A DNA stretch of 64,000 nt. It comes from Bacteroidales bacterium UBA5429. GTDB taxonomy: Bacteria > Bacteroidota > Bacteroidia > Bacteroidales > WCHB1-69. The translations under genes and the position numbers were made by a program. The stretch covers positions 44,976-108,975 of the forward strand of contig DIRT01000029.1 in assembly GCA_002427605.1 (NCBI GenBank), given 5' to 3'. Each line of letters starts with the position of its first letter. The first letter of the stretch is position 1. Shown in pieces: positions 8,194-18,234 of the stretch. The notes below the pieces were generated by a model, which saw only the letters and a program-made list of their open reading frames with translations, ran no database searches and had not been told where the DNA came from.

Positions 8194-11100
8194 ATGAAAC
8201 GGTTCCTATTCTTATTGGTTTTCAGTACCTCATTTTTACTACTTTTCGGACAACGTTTTAGCACTTTTTCAACAGACCCTTCATTGACAGTAGAGGAGAT
8301 GAAGCAGTTTTTTGCGACATTACCTCAAGATAAACAGAAAGAGGCTAACAGGTTGCATGAGAAATTTGTTCAATTATGGGAAAACCCTTTTCAAACCCAT
8401 GAAAGTCAACTTGCCTTTATTGATGTTGCCAATACTATGTTGCAGAAAAGGATGCGTCCTTTTCCCCATTTTGAATCGGTGATTAACGTTTATTTGGTTT
8501 TTATAGCATCAGATTTTGGAGCGGATTATGAAAATTGGGGAAAGATGCTTAAATATCACGTACTTAATGATGGTTCTTCATTTACTCATATTGTGAAAAA
8601 CTATACTCTTTTTTTTACGAATAATATTATTGCAGCCGAACAAAATGCAACGTGGCTGGTTTACGGTATAGCTGAATCAATAGGTGTTGATCAAGAACCT
8701 TATATTGCTTTTGATGATGTTAATCTTGTAGGACGTTCCAAACAGGATAGCGTTGTAGTGTACGAAACAACCGGTAAATATTTTCCTTCCAGTTCTAAAT
8801 GGGTTGGCACAACCGGAGAAGTAAATTGGGATAGAGCAGGATTATACGATGTAGTTGCGAAATTTGACTCTTACACTGTTGATACTCGTTTTCCTAAAAT
8901 TTATGTAGAAAATGCCTCTTTGAATTATCCAGTGCTTTTTTCATATCCTATAAAAGGGGTTTTGGAAGATAAAGCAGGAGTGGCAGTAACAGAGGAAAAG
9001 GCACTTTATCCTACCTTTAAAAGCTATGATAATTATCTGGCGATCCCTGAGATCTATAAAAATGTAGATTATATCGGGGGATTTCAAATGCGGGGTGCTT
9101 CTATTCAGGGTTCTTCAGATGGACAGCGTTTGGCTGAATTATTGGTGAAAAATGAAGAAAAAGTACCTATTATTTCTGTTAAATCAATGAGCTATCTCTT
9201 TAGACCTGGGGCTGTTTTAGCTAATGATGCTCATGTTAGTATATATATGGATCAAGACTCCATTTATCACCCTTCAGCTAACTTTAAATACACAGAAGAT
9301 ACCAAAGAGTTGATTGTATCCAGACCCAAATATGGAGTTGGACGTTCCCCTTTTTTTGATACATATCATAAAATGGAGATTACAGCAGAATCTATTCAGT
9401 GGAAAACTGACCAAAAGACTATTGAAGTTAAGCCATTGGTAGGTACTACAAGCGATAGTAAGGCACTGTTTGAATCTCAGAACTATTTTGAGTATGGAAG
9501 AATGAAGAAACTACAAGGCTATAATGAGATTCATCCTATGCGGACCCTCTATGATATGTACTTCTCTAATCAATTTGAACCTGTTACGCTCAGACAGGTT
9601 GTGAATTATTTCAGAGCTTCGGAAACAGATATCAAAGCGCTGATTATTGAATTGGCAGCCAATGGATTTGTTGAATATGACGTAAATAATGACTTAATTC
9701 ATTATCGGAAAAAGTTAACGCAATATCTGAATAACGAAGTGGGAAAGAGAGATTATGATAATATAGTTCTGGAATCCAAAACTCATTATGCTACTATAGA
9801 TTTAACCACTTATGACTTAAAAGTAACCGGCTGTGAGTTTTTTGTTTTAAGTGATGCTCAAATTGTCAATGTATATCCAACAGAGGAAAAAGTTGTGGTG
9901 AAGAAAAATAGGGATATGATTTTTTCCGGAAGATTGATCGCAGGGCTATTTGATTTTGTTGCCTCCAACTGTAAGTTTGATTATGATCGTTTTTTGGTGG
10001 ATATAGATGTGATAGACTCGATGATTATGTACACAGAGGATAGATCAGGACGAATGGATATGTACGGGGATTATGAGTTAAAAAAAGTCAACTCTCAAAT
10101 TGAAGAGTTGGCAGGAACCTTGTTTATAGACCTACCAGGCAATAAGTCTGGGCTAACCGATTATCCGGATTATCCTATGTTTGAGAGTCATAAAGCAGGT
10201 AAGGTGTTTTATGATCAGCCCTATGTGCTAAACGGAGTGTACGATAGGGAGCGATTTTGGTATCATGTAGATCTCTTTACGATTAAAAATCTAGATAATT
10301 TTGTTGTCGATTCATTGACCTTCAATGGTCGATTAATTTCGGGTGGTATTTTTCCCGATATCCCGGAACCTTTGATGATTCGACCCGACTTTTCACTGGG
10401 ATTTGTACACCAAACTACTGATTTACCTATGTATGAAAATAGAGGTTTATACACCAGTAGGATTGATTTGAGTAATAATGGTTTGAGGGGTAAAGGAAAA
10501 ATAGATTTTCAAACTTCGACATCTTTTTCGGATGACTTTATTTTCTATTTGGATTCCACCTCAGGATATATTCACAAACATCATGTAGAGCCTGAATTGA
10601 CTGGAACCGAGTTCCCGATAGCTTCAGTAAAGAATACAAATATGCTTTGGGCTCCTTACCAAGACCAGATGTATCACTATACTACGGATACTCCTGTCGA
10701 TATTTTTGGTGAGGGAACGTTGACAGGTCATACCATTGTTACATCTCATGGAATGTACGGAGGAGGAATTTTTAAGTTTAAACAAGCAGACTTGACCTCC
10801 ACTTATTTTACCTTTAAACATCATGAGTTGCTGGCAGATACTGCTAATCTACGTATTTATGACAGGAATAATCCTGATCAAGTTGCTTTTTCTACTAATA
10901 ACTACAATTCTCATGTCGATTTCCAAACCAGAATTGGAAGTTTTGTAGCCAACGGAGAGGCATCTGAGGTGCTTTTTGTTAAGAATGAATTTAAAGCCAG
11001 AGCTAAAGCTTTTGAATGGAATACAATCGATCAGCAGATACTGAAATTTAAATGGGACGATGATCCATACAAAGATGTTGATATCAATGGTACTCCAACT

Positions 11101-12681
11101 CGCGAATTGGTTGATATGGTAAGTCAGGGAAATGAACTGATTTGTACTGATCCCGGTATGAAGGGACTTCAGTTTTGTGCAACCGCAGCAGAGTTCGATT
11201 TTGGCGAAAATGTAATTAATGCACATGGAGTACGATTTATTAACATTGGTGATGCTGCCATCTTCCCTAAAGATGGTGAAGTGACGATTCTGGAAGAAGC
11301 TCAAATACCTACTCTTTATGATTCAAGAATTTTGGCCGGAAGAAAAAATAAATTTCATGAAATTTATAACTGTGTAGTTAATATTTATACAGCCATCGAC
11401 TTCAAAGGCTCCGGATTTGTTGACTATATTGATGAAAATAAAATGACTCAGTCGATCCGACTGGATACAATTTGGTTTTATAAAACAACACAAGGAATTG
11501 GAGCTATTCCGCTAGAGAAAGATTTTAAATTGAGTCCCCATTTTGCTTTTGATGGAAGAATGCAGTTGAATAGTGTCGATACATTCCTCACTTTTGTTGG
11601 TGGTGTCGAGTTTATCCACGATTGTGATTCAGTGAAATATGCCCGCTTTAGAATAATGCAACAGGTTAATCCTAATTCGATCTTCCTGGAAATTGATCAA
11701 AAGAGTAAGGACGTGAATGACCGAAAAGCAGTTGTGGCCATTGCCTCTTCCAATAGGACAGGGAGAATCTATACTGCTTTTGGGGTAGCAAAGGATCAAT
11801 TTAATGATGCAGAATATATATCTGTTCAAGGATTTATTACTTATGATCATGAATCTCAGGAATATAGAGCAGCAGCGAAAGAGAAGTTAGAGGATTCTTC
11901 CGTGCCGGGTACGATTATTAGACTGAAAAAGAATGAATGTATCTCCACGGGTACAGGAACTATTGATATGGGAGCCAAATTGGGTAGGGTTGATTTTATT
12001 ACAGACGGAACGATTGTTAATTATATGAAAGCTGACTCTGCTGAAATGCACCTCACTACTTCGATCGATTTCTTCTTTAATGATAATGCGATAAAAGAGA
12101 TGAATAAGGCGATTCAGGAATCTACTTCTCTTGACTTTTTTGATCCTTCCGGTGATGAAGCCTATCAGGATGCAATCTATAATATCTTGGGACCGAAAGA
12201 TTATCAAAAGTATCGTGATGATCAAACTGCCTTGGGGCAGGTGAGAAGATTACCTGAGAAACTGAGAGTTCAATTCCTCTTTTCAGATATTAGTTTCGCA
12301 TGGGATAAAGAAACTTCCGCATTTGTATCACAAACTACACTACCGTTAATTATTTGTGGAGCACAACAGGTGTACAAAGAGATTCCGGGAATTATTGTGA
12401 TTGAAAAAAGAGGCTCGAGAAATAGGTTGTATATCTATTTTGAGTTTGATCAGAAGTTTTTCTTCTTCCAGTTTGAAAATAATAATATGTATGGATTTTC
12501 ATCGGAAAAACCTTTCAATGAGGCAATTAGTAAAACAAAAGCGAAACATCGTGTACAGTCTCCTGAAAAAGGATTACCCTCATTCTCTTACAGACTGGGT
12601 AACAGAAGTCAACAAAGACGATTTTTGAAGAAGTTCTATACTCCACTTATTGAAGAGGTGTCAACGGATGAAAATGAATAA
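8194..12681 (+). CDS. Large exported protein of unknown function
   Basis: A 1495-residue protein that I do not recognise. It begins with a clear signal peptide (MKRFLFLLVFSTSFLLLFGQ), so it is exported. No membrane span follows, and there is no T9SS C-terminal domain or TonB-dependent receptor plug. Residues about 30-150 look helical. A short segment near 475-530 could be a winged-helix-like fold. Most of the remainder alternates short hydrophobic and polar stretches and is probably beta-rich, possibly a long solenoid; charged residues dominate the C-terminus. It has its own promoter, and the transporter pseudogene follows after 13 bp. Length and intact frame argue for an active, selected gene. 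Localisation is inferred from the signal peptide only. Confidence 0.7.
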   Translation: MKRFLFLLVFSTSFLLLFGQRFSTFSTDPSLTVEEMKQFFATLPQDKQKEANRLHEKFVQLWENPFQTHESQLAFIDVANTMLQKRMRPFPHFESVINVYLVFIASDFGADYENWGKMLKYHVLNDGSSFTHIVKNYTLFFTNNIIAAEQNATWLVYGIAESIGVDQEPYIAFDDVNLVGRSKQDSVVVYETTGKYFPSSSKWVGTTGEVNWDRAGLYDVVAKFDSYTVDTRFPKIYVENASLNYPVLFSYPIKGVLEDKAGVAVTEEKALYPTFKSYDNYLAIPEIYKNVDYIGGFQMRGASIQGSSDGQRLAELLVKNEEKVPIISVKSMSYLFRPGAVLANDAHVSIYMDQDSIYHPSANFKYTEDTKELIVSRPKYGVGRSPFFDTYHKMEITAESIQWKTDQKTIEVKPLVGTTSDSKALFESQNYFEYGRMKKLQGYNEIHPMRTLYDMYFSNQFEPVTLRQVVNYFRASETDIKALIIELAANGFVEYDVNNDLIHYRKKLTQYLNNEVGKRDYDNIVLESKTHYATIDLTTYDLKVTGCEFFVLSDAQIVNVYPTEEKVVVKKNRDMIFSGRLIAGLFDFVASNCKFDYDRFLVDIDVIDSMIMYTEDRSGRMDMYGDYELKKVNSQIEELAGTLFIDLPGNKSGLTDYPDYPMFESHKAGKVFYDQPYVLNGVYDRERFWYHVDLFTIKNLDNFVVDSLTFNGRLISGGIFPDIPEPLMIRPDFSLGFVHQTTDLPMYENRGLYTSRIDLSNNGLRGKGKIDFQTSTSFSDDFIFYLDSTSGYIHKHHVEPELTGTEFPIASVKNTNMLWAPYQDQMYHYTTDTPVDIFGEGTLTGHTIVTSHGMYGGGIFKFKQADLTSTYFTFKHHELLADTANLRIYDRNNPDQVAFSTNNYNSHVDFQTRIGSFVANGEASEVLFVKNEFKARAKAFEWNTIDQQILKFKWDDDPYKDVDINGTPTRELVDMVSQGNELICTDPGMKGLQFCATAAEFDFGENVINAHGVRFINIGDAAIFPKDGEVTILEEAQIPTLYDSRILAGRKNKFHEIYNCVVNIYTAIDFKGSGFVDYIDENKMTQSIRLDTIWFYKTTQGIGAIPLEKDFKLSPHFAFDGRMQLNSVDTFLTFVGGVEFIHDCDSVKYARFRIMQQVNPNSIFLEIDQKSKDVNDRKAVVAIASSNRTGRIYTAFGVAKDQFNDAEYISVQGFITYDHESQEYRAAAKEKLEDSSVPGTIIRLKKNECISTGTGTIDMGAKLGRVDFITDGTIVNYMKADSAEMHLTTSIDFFFNDNAIKEMNKAIQESTSLDFFDPSGDEAYQDAIYNILGPKDYQKYRDDQTALGQVRRLPEKLRVQFLFSDISFAWDKETSAFVSQTTLPLIICGAQQVYKEIPGIIVIEKRGSRNRLYIYFEFDQKFFFFQFENNNMYGFSSEKPFNEAISKTKAKHRVQSPEKGLPSFSYRLGNRSQQRRFLKKFYTPLIEEVSTDENE

Positions 12682-12694
12682 AAAATGATCTAAA

Positions 12695-14099
12695 ATGAAA
12701 TTTGCAATTATAGATTATATCGTATTTGCGATTTATGCAATCACAGTTATTGGTATTGGCTTATGGGTTTCCCGAGAGCCTAAAGGAAAAAAAATGCCAG
12801 TGACTACTTTCTGGCATCCAAGGCTCTCCCATGGTGGGTGATAGGAGCTTCCTTAATTGCTGCCAATATCAGTGCAGAACAGTTTATCGGGATGTCGGGA
12901 TCCGGCTTTAAAATCGGATTGGGGATTGCATCTTATGAATGGATGGCAGCGTTGACATTAATCCTTATTGCTATCTTTTTTGTTCCAATCTATCTCAAAA
13001 AAGGGATCTTTACTATGCCTCAGTTTTTGGAACAACGTTTTGATAAGCGGGTTAAAGTGGTGATGGCCGTTTTTTGGTTGGCAGTTTTTGTGTTTATCAA
13101 TCTCACATCGATTCTCTATTTGGGCGCTTTAGCTGTACACAATATGATGGGAATTTCCCTCTTTTGGAGTATTATACTGTTAGCGCTTTTTGCAATGGTT
13201 TACTCCGTTTATGGGGGACTCAAAGCGGTGGCACTGACCGATGTAATACAGGTTTTCTTTTTAATTCTGGGGGGGATTATTGTTACCATTGTGGCTACTT
13301 CTACTCTGGGAGAGGGCTCTTTTTTAACGGGACTCAAATCTCTTTTTAATGATGCACCTGAAAAGTTTGACATGGTTCTAGATAAATCTCACCCTTCATA
13401 TAATGATTTGCCCGGTTTGGGTGTGATTTTAGGCGGCATGTGGGTAGCTAATCTTTACTACTGGGGATGCAATCAGTATATTATTCAGAGGGTTTTGGCA
13501 GCCAAATCGATTCCGGAGTCAGAGGAATTGCATTTGCAGCTCTGGTTGCAGCTATTTTATCCTCGTTAGCCTCCATGATGAATAGCATTTCAACTATCTT
13601 CACAATGGATATTTACCCGGTAATAGTAAAACGAGAAATACCTGAAAGCAAAAAGGTTACCATTGGACGAATTACCGCCGTTATATCGATGTTGATTGCC
13701 ATTATGGTTGCTCCTCTCTTAACCCGATTGGATCAGGCTTTCCAGTACATTCAGGAATTTACCGGCTTTATCAGTCCCGGAGCATTAGCTATCTTTTTAA
13801 CCGGATTTTTCTATAAAAAAGCGACTCCAAACGGTGCATTGGCTGCCGCACTGGGCACTTTTGTTTATTCATTAGCCTTTAAATTAGGTTTTCCCGATAT
13901 CCCGTTTCTCGATAGAATGGGATACGTATTCCTTCTTTGTTTGTTAACGATATGGATTTTTGCGAAAATTGAAAACAAATCAGATCCGGATAAGGTGATC
14001 AAAATTGAACCCGGAATGTTTAAAACAACTTCGCAATTCAAATGGGGCGCAGCACTCATCATCATTATTCTAATCATCCTTTACGCTATTTGGTGGTAA
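12695..14099 (+). pseudogene. Broken Na+/galactose symporter (SSS family, vSGLT-like)
   Basis: Three frames together resemble Vibrio vSGLT: MKFAIIDYIVFAIYAITVIG, then NASDYFLASKALPWWVIGAS, ISAEQFIGMSGSG, NLYYWGCNQYIIQRVLAAKS, and SSLASMMNSISTIFTMDIYP. Lesion 1: the frame is lost in a run of eight A at 12787-12794; nine would restore it, and the original frame stops at a TGA near 12837. Lesion 2: near 13508-13520 the sequence jumps from AAKSIPE to SGVRGIAFAAL. Compared with vSGLT from memory, about 60-65 residues are missing and the frame shifts again. The gene is followed by galK after 12 bp, which fits a former galactose uptake operon. The transport function is almost certainly lost. Confidence 0.9.
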
Positions 14100-14111
14100 A
14101 CAACTCTTTTT

Positions 14112-15254
14112 ATGATACAAGCACGTCTTCTAGAGCAATTTAAAGATTATTACAGAATCTACGGGCGTTTATTCTCATCTCCCGGTAGGATTAACCTGAT
14201 AGGAGAGCATACCGACTACAACGAAGGATTTGTGATGCCTACGATTACAGATCAGCAGTTTTATGTTGTGATGGCTAAACATGGCGGTTTGGATCCTTTT
14301 CCCGTTATCCGAATATTTTCCCCGCAATTTAATGAGGCTGTGGAGTTTGATCTCTTTAATCCTCCTAAAAAGCAGTGGGCTCTTTATTTTTATGGTGTTA
14401 TTAAAGAAATAAAAAAAAGGGGGGAAGAGATTCAAAGCGTTGATCTCCTGATTCACTCCGATATCCCTACCGGAGCAGGAATGTCATCCTCTGCCGCGCT
14501 CTGCGTAGCCTTCGCTAAAGGACTGAACTCGCTCTTTAATCTGGGTTTCGCACCTTTGGATTTGGCTCTCATCGCCCAAGCAACGGAACATAACTACATC
14601 GGAGTGCAGTGCGGTTTAATGGACCAGATGGCTTCGCTCTTTGGTAAAAAAGATCACTTTATGAAGCTGGATTGCAGAACTTACGATTTTGAACAGATTC
14701 CATTCGATTTTTCAGACCTGTCCATCGTTTTGTTTAATTCAAGAGTAAAACATAATCTGGCTTCCTCGGAATATAATTTGAGAAGAGCCAGCTGCGAAAG
14801 GGTAGTGGGCATCATATCGCAAAAGAAAGAGGGAGTTACAGCGTTGCGAGATCTCTCTTTGGATGATTTAGCTCAATTTAAAGCACTCATAGACCCGATC
14901 GACTACATGAGAGCGGAATACGTGCTGGAAGAGAATGACAGAGTGCATCAAATGGTGGATGCCATAAAAGCTAAAAACTTACCTCTGATGGGCAAATTGA
15001 TGTCAGCATCTCACTTAGGATTGAAAGAAAAATATGAAGTAAGCTGTCCCGAGTTAGACTTTTTAGTAGATTCCGCCCACAACACCCCCGGAATTGTAGG
15101 AGTCCGCATGATGGGCGGCGGTTTTGGCGGTTGTACCATCAATCTGGTTGAAAACGCTCAAAAAGAGCAGTTTATAGAAGCAATGACCATCAAATTTGAG
15201 AAAAAATATCTGAAAACCGCCCTCTACTACGTCACAACTCCCATTGATATTTAA
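14112..15254 (+). CDS. galK: Galactokinase
   Basis: A 380-residue GHMP kinase that phosphorylates galactose at C1. It has the galactokinase signature GRINLIGEHTDYNEG near residue 27, the ATP-binding loop PTGAGMSSSAAL near 120, and the C-terminal GGGFGGCTINL motif near 335. Length and motifs are normal, so it appears active. It is 12 bp downstream of the dead symporter gene in the same direction. Its last four residues and stop codon (PIDI-stop) are encoded by a sequence that also occurs in at least three copies of the dispersed G6CAG element, so the C-terminus was probably replaced by, or shares sequence with, the repeat. Confidence 0.96.
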   Translation: MIQARLLEQFKDYYRIYGRLFSSPGRINLIGEHTDYNEGFVMPTITDQQFYVVMAKHGGLDPFPVIRIFSPQFNEAVEFDLFNPPKKQWALYFYGVIKEIKKRGEEIQSVDLLIHSDIPTGAGMSSSAALCVAFAKGLNSLFNLGFAPLDLALIAQATEHNYIGVQCGLMDQMASLFGKKDHFMKLDCRTYDFEQIPFDFSDLSIVLFNSRVKHNLASSEYNLRRASCERVVGIISQKKEGVTALRDLSLDDLAQFKALIDPIDYMRAEYVLEENDRVHQMVDAIKAKNLPLMGKLMSASHLGLKEKYEVSCPELDFLVDSAHNTPGIVGVRMMGGGFGGCTINLVENAQKEQFIEAMTIKFEKKYLKTALYYVTTPIDI

Positions 15255-15335
15255 TTATATATATTATTTTGAAATAAAAATAAAAGGGGGGCAGACTAGG
15301 TATCCCTTTTTAGTCATTCTATTTCCCCACTCGAT
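15239..15335 (+). repeat. G6CAG/CCCCACTC dispersed element, copy 1
   Basis: Begins CCCATTGATATTTAATTAT, continues through TTATTTTGAAATAAAAATAA into GGGGGGCAG (15286-15294), a variable segment, and ATTTCCCCACTC (near 15320-15331). The same order recurs elsewhere in this window. The G-run and C-run can pair, so a transcript could fold into a hairpin. Confidence 0.85.
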
Positions 15336-15575
15336 AACATAAACCTCTTTAGATATGCAGTGATCAATTACGAATTACGCCTTTACAAGGAAGAAGGTAG
15401 ACGGTAGAAGGTAGAAGGTTCACTCGGGATGCGACTTCAAGTTATGTCCTGAGTGTCTAAGGAAAACGTGTAGTAGTCGCGTCCCGAGTAGCTCAATTTT
15501 AAAAACTTTCGACTTTTTTTTCATTCCGCCTTCCGCCTTCCGCCTTCCGCCTTTTATCGATTCGTAATTCGTAAT
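15255..15575. repeat. Intergenic repeat island 1
   Basis: A 321 bp gap between convergent genes, with no gene. After the rest of element copy 1 it holds AATTACG heptamers (15365-15379), GTAGAAG heptamers (about 15390-15419), a long inverted repeat (15422-15489), TTCCGCC heptamers (about 15524-15553) and CGTAATT heptamers (15560-15577) that reach into the stop codon of the next gene. Confidence 0.85.
15422..15489. repeat. Long inverted repeat with 15 bp arms
   Basis: ACTCGGGATGCGACT (15422-15436) pairs with AGTCGCGTCCCGAGT (15475-15489) with one G-T mismatch and a loop of 38 nt. No T-run follows on either strand, so it is not a standard terminator. It may be a REP-like palindrome or structured RNA. 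Confidence 0.75.
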
Positions 15576-18227
15576 TTAGTATATCGTTACCGTTCCGTTC
15601 ACTACTTTTCCTCCTTTTCCTTCGGTTTTGTAGAAGATGACGTAGGTATAAACGCCGCTCAGACAGCCTTCGCCTGTCCAGCCTTGTTCTGGATTTTGGG
15701 AAGTGAAGAGCAGATTCCCCCAGCGATTGTAAATATAGATGGTATATTCTTCTACTTTCTCCGGATAGGCAAAAATCGGCTTGAACTGATCGTTTAACCC
15801 GTCTGAATTGGGAGTGAAACTACTGGGAATATAAAGTTCCTGTTCGCAGCGTTGATAGAAAACTTCAATCTCTGCGGTTTCATCAAAACAGAGGTTGGAG
15901 ACTAACACCTGATAAACACCGGCATACCTCACTAAATAGGTAGCTTCTGTGGATCCATCTTGCCACAAATAGGTGCAATAAGGTGTTTCAGCCGAAAGAA
16001 GCAAATGCTGACCTTCACAAAGCGTGCTATCATTGCCTAAATCGACTTCAAAAGGATACAAATATCCCAAATAGATCGTATCGCTTACCTGCAAACATTC
16101 ATCTGTAACGATGACCCAATAATCCCCTTCAGAACTCGCCAAATAGGTTGTATTGGTGGACAAATCTTGCCACAAATAGGTGGCAGGATGGGGTTGCTCT
16201 GCATTCAGGAGCAACGTTGCCAAAGCACATAGAATGGAGTCGTTACCTAAATTCACCGAAGATTGCGGATAGAGTTGAACGTTGATATCATTGAGAGAAA
16301 CGGTACAACCCAAATTGGTAACAGATACTGAATAAACACCCGCTGTATCAATTACAATAGAAGCGGTTGTATCTCCGGTGGACCACATATAGTGAATTGC
16401 ATCAGGCGTTTCTGCAGAAAGCTCGGTTCCCTGACACAAAGTGGTGTCTGTAGAGAATGGAATTATTGGTGGTGGTACCACAACAACAAATGTGGTGGTG
16501 GTATCGGGACAAGTATAGTGTAAAACCAGTTGAACGGTTAGCGTACCTGCTGTAGTTAAGGGGAGGTTTACAATAGGCGAGTTCGGATATAGCGTTCCAT
16601 CTACAATCCAGTCTATGGCAACAGAATCGGGATTATGAGGCACTTCCAGATGCAGCAGATCTCCGACACAGCGGTAAACGGTTGCAGAATCCACAGGACT
16701 CAAATTGGAATAAGCAACCGGAGATTCATAGTAGTTGTATCCGGAATCGTTATTATGAAAGTAGAGAAAATCCAATAATCCGTCACTGTTGGGTCTCAAA
16801 TTATATCCAAATTCATCGATGGTTGCACTAAATCCATTTTCATTCTCCAAGATTAAAAAATCGGGAACAGATTCATTAAAGAAGCTATATTGAAGATAGT
16901 AATAATCCCCGTTCGTATGAGGAAAAAGGTTGAAAGCAGTGGATGGAATCAATTCGTGATTAATGTACATAGTATGAACCCCTTCCGGTTTAACAAAAAT
17001 AACCAGGTCAACATAAGTAGTGTCCGGAGTCTGGAATATGCGGCGTTGTGTCGTCGGGAAAAGCCATTTTTTTACCATACGGTTAGCAGGTAAAGGATGG
17101 TTCAAATTGGTATAGTTTGTTGTTTCACAAATTAATGGAAATATCCAATTACCGGAACCTGTATAAGTACAATTGACATCAATGTAATATAGACGACTAG
17201 CATACCTGTCTACTGGTGCCCTCATAAAAGCCAAAGGAACATCAATAATCCAAGGAGGAGCTGTTTCACACCCACACGAAGGAATTTGGTCGCATATATC
17301 CAATCTGTTTGAAACAGAAACATAAGTAGCCCATGGTTGATTGTAAAATTGGTTACATCGATATACTGTGTAAAAATTATTACTTAAACTCAAATCAGTA
17401 GGCAACGAAATGGATCTATAAAAATTATTATAAGCATATTTAACCAATAAATAATCTTTTCCTTTACAAAGGTCGTAATTGGGTATACTTCTGAAATATT
17501 TTTGTCCTCCAAGAGTATTTGTTTGTCTTTCCGACGTAAGATAAAAAACCACTTTTTTACAATTTGTCGTAATTATTTTATTCACATCAGTAAACCCATA
17601 TGATTTTAAAACTAACACCTCCCCTTTTTGTAATGTTGCTGTAAAAGGGAAGGTGGTAACAAAGCCAACATGATCCAATTCCGGTACAAACAGCGTAGTA
17701 TTATCTTCTGTAGCAATAACCAAAAGTATACTTAACAGAGAGGAGTAAGAAGTGCTTTGAAAACCTCTCAAATTGACATCTGTGGAAAAAATAGATAATG
17801 GAGGTATGGGTACTTTAGCTGTTCGCTGAGAATTTAATATTCCGATAGAATCTATAATATTGGTTTGTAAATAGACGTGAACATTTTTTTCTGCTTTGAT
17901 ATAAATTCCCTTAGCTTCGATTGAGCGAGTAGTATCCGTAAAGGAATATGTCACATTACAGAGAATATCTTCTTTTGGAACTCCAATCACCAACACACTA
18001 TCCGGAACCACAGTAAAAGTTTGGTAAAAAGAGGTATTGGGATTTTCAATATATCCGGTGCATAGTGTATCTCCCATAATGTAAATCAATGCACTATCAG
18101 GCGCAATATCAGAAAATATATTTTTCGAAGAAGTAACCCAAAACTCACGCCCGGCATTGGTTAGCTCCTGTGCTGGTAAAGACAGAAAGGAAAGGATCAA
18201 TAATATTGCAACAACATAGTGTTTCAT
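15576..18227 (-). CDS. Secreted protein with IgGFc-binding-like domain and T9SS type B C-terminus
   Basis: An 883-residue protein with a signal peptide (1-19). Residues about 50-330 resemble the N-terminal domain of IgGFc-binding proteins (AKVPIPP, FVPE, LQKGEVLVLKS, FYLTSERQ). Three related PKD/Ig-like repeats follow (about 585-800), each with an LC-x-G/A opening and a YxW(S/Q)xGST-like core. The C-terminal 85 residues are a gliding-motility-type (type B) sorting domain: FTPNSDGLNDQF, YNRWGNLLF, GVYTYVIFYK. It is therefore exported by T9SS to the cell surface or medium, probably as an adhesin. It follows the next gene upstream by 7 bp (operon). Its stop codon overlaps a CGTAATT heptamer array. 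Confidence 0.88.
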   Translation of the reverse strand: MKHYVVAILLILSFLSLPAQELTNAGREFWVTSSKNIFSDIAPDSALIYIMGDTLCTGYIENPNTSFYQTFTVVPDSVLVIGVPKEDILCNVTYSFTDTTRSIEAKGIYIKAEKNVHVYLQTNIIDSIGILNSQRTAKVPIPPLSIFSTDVNLRGFQSTSYSSLLSILLVIATEDNTTLFVPELDHVGFVTTFPFTATLQKGEVLVLKSYGFTDVNKIITTNCKKVVFYLTSERQTNTLGGQKYFRSIPNYDLCKGKDYLLVKYAYNNFYRSISLPTDLSLSNNFYTVYRCNQFYNQPWATYVSVSNRLDICDQIPSCGCETAPPWIIDVPLAFMRAPVDRYASRLYYIDVNCTYTGSGNWIFPLICETTNYTNLNHPLPANRMVKKWLFPTTQRRIFQTPDTTYVDLVIFVKPEGVHTMYINHELIPSTAFNLFPHTNGDYYYLQYSFFNESVPDFLILENENGFSATIDEFGYNLRPNSDGLLDFLYFHNNDSGYNYYESPVAYSNLSPVDSATVYRCVGDLLHLEVPHNPDSVAIDWIVDGTLYPNSPIVNLPLTTAGTLTVQLVLHYTCPDTTTTFVVVVPPPIIPFSTDTTLCQGTELSAETPDAIHYMWSTGDTTASIVIDTAGVYSVSVTNLGCTVSLNDINVQLYPQSSVNLGNDSILCALATLLLNAEQPHPATYLWQDLSTNTTYLASSEGDYWVIVTDECLQVSDTIYLGYLYPFEVDLGNDSTLCEGQHLLLSAETPYCTYLWQDGSTEATYLVRYAGVYQVLVSNLCFDETAEIEVFYQRCEQELYIPSSFTPNSDGLNDQFKPIFAYPEKVEEYTIYIYNRWGNLLFTSQNPEQGWTGEGCLSGVYTYVIFYKTEGKGGKVVNGTVTIY

Positions 18228-18234
18228 TTAGTTC

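Noticed and set aside
10849..11304. 151-residue minus-strand ORF
   Set aside because: Antisense to the large secreted-protein gene; no promoter or family.
8194..12681. Large exported protein as TamB partner of TamL
   Set aside because: It has the right size but not the N-terminal anchor and repeat character I expect of TamB, and it is not next to tamL.
15422..15489. Hairpin as bidirectional terminator
   Set aside because: No T-run on either side and a loop too long for an intrinsic terminator.
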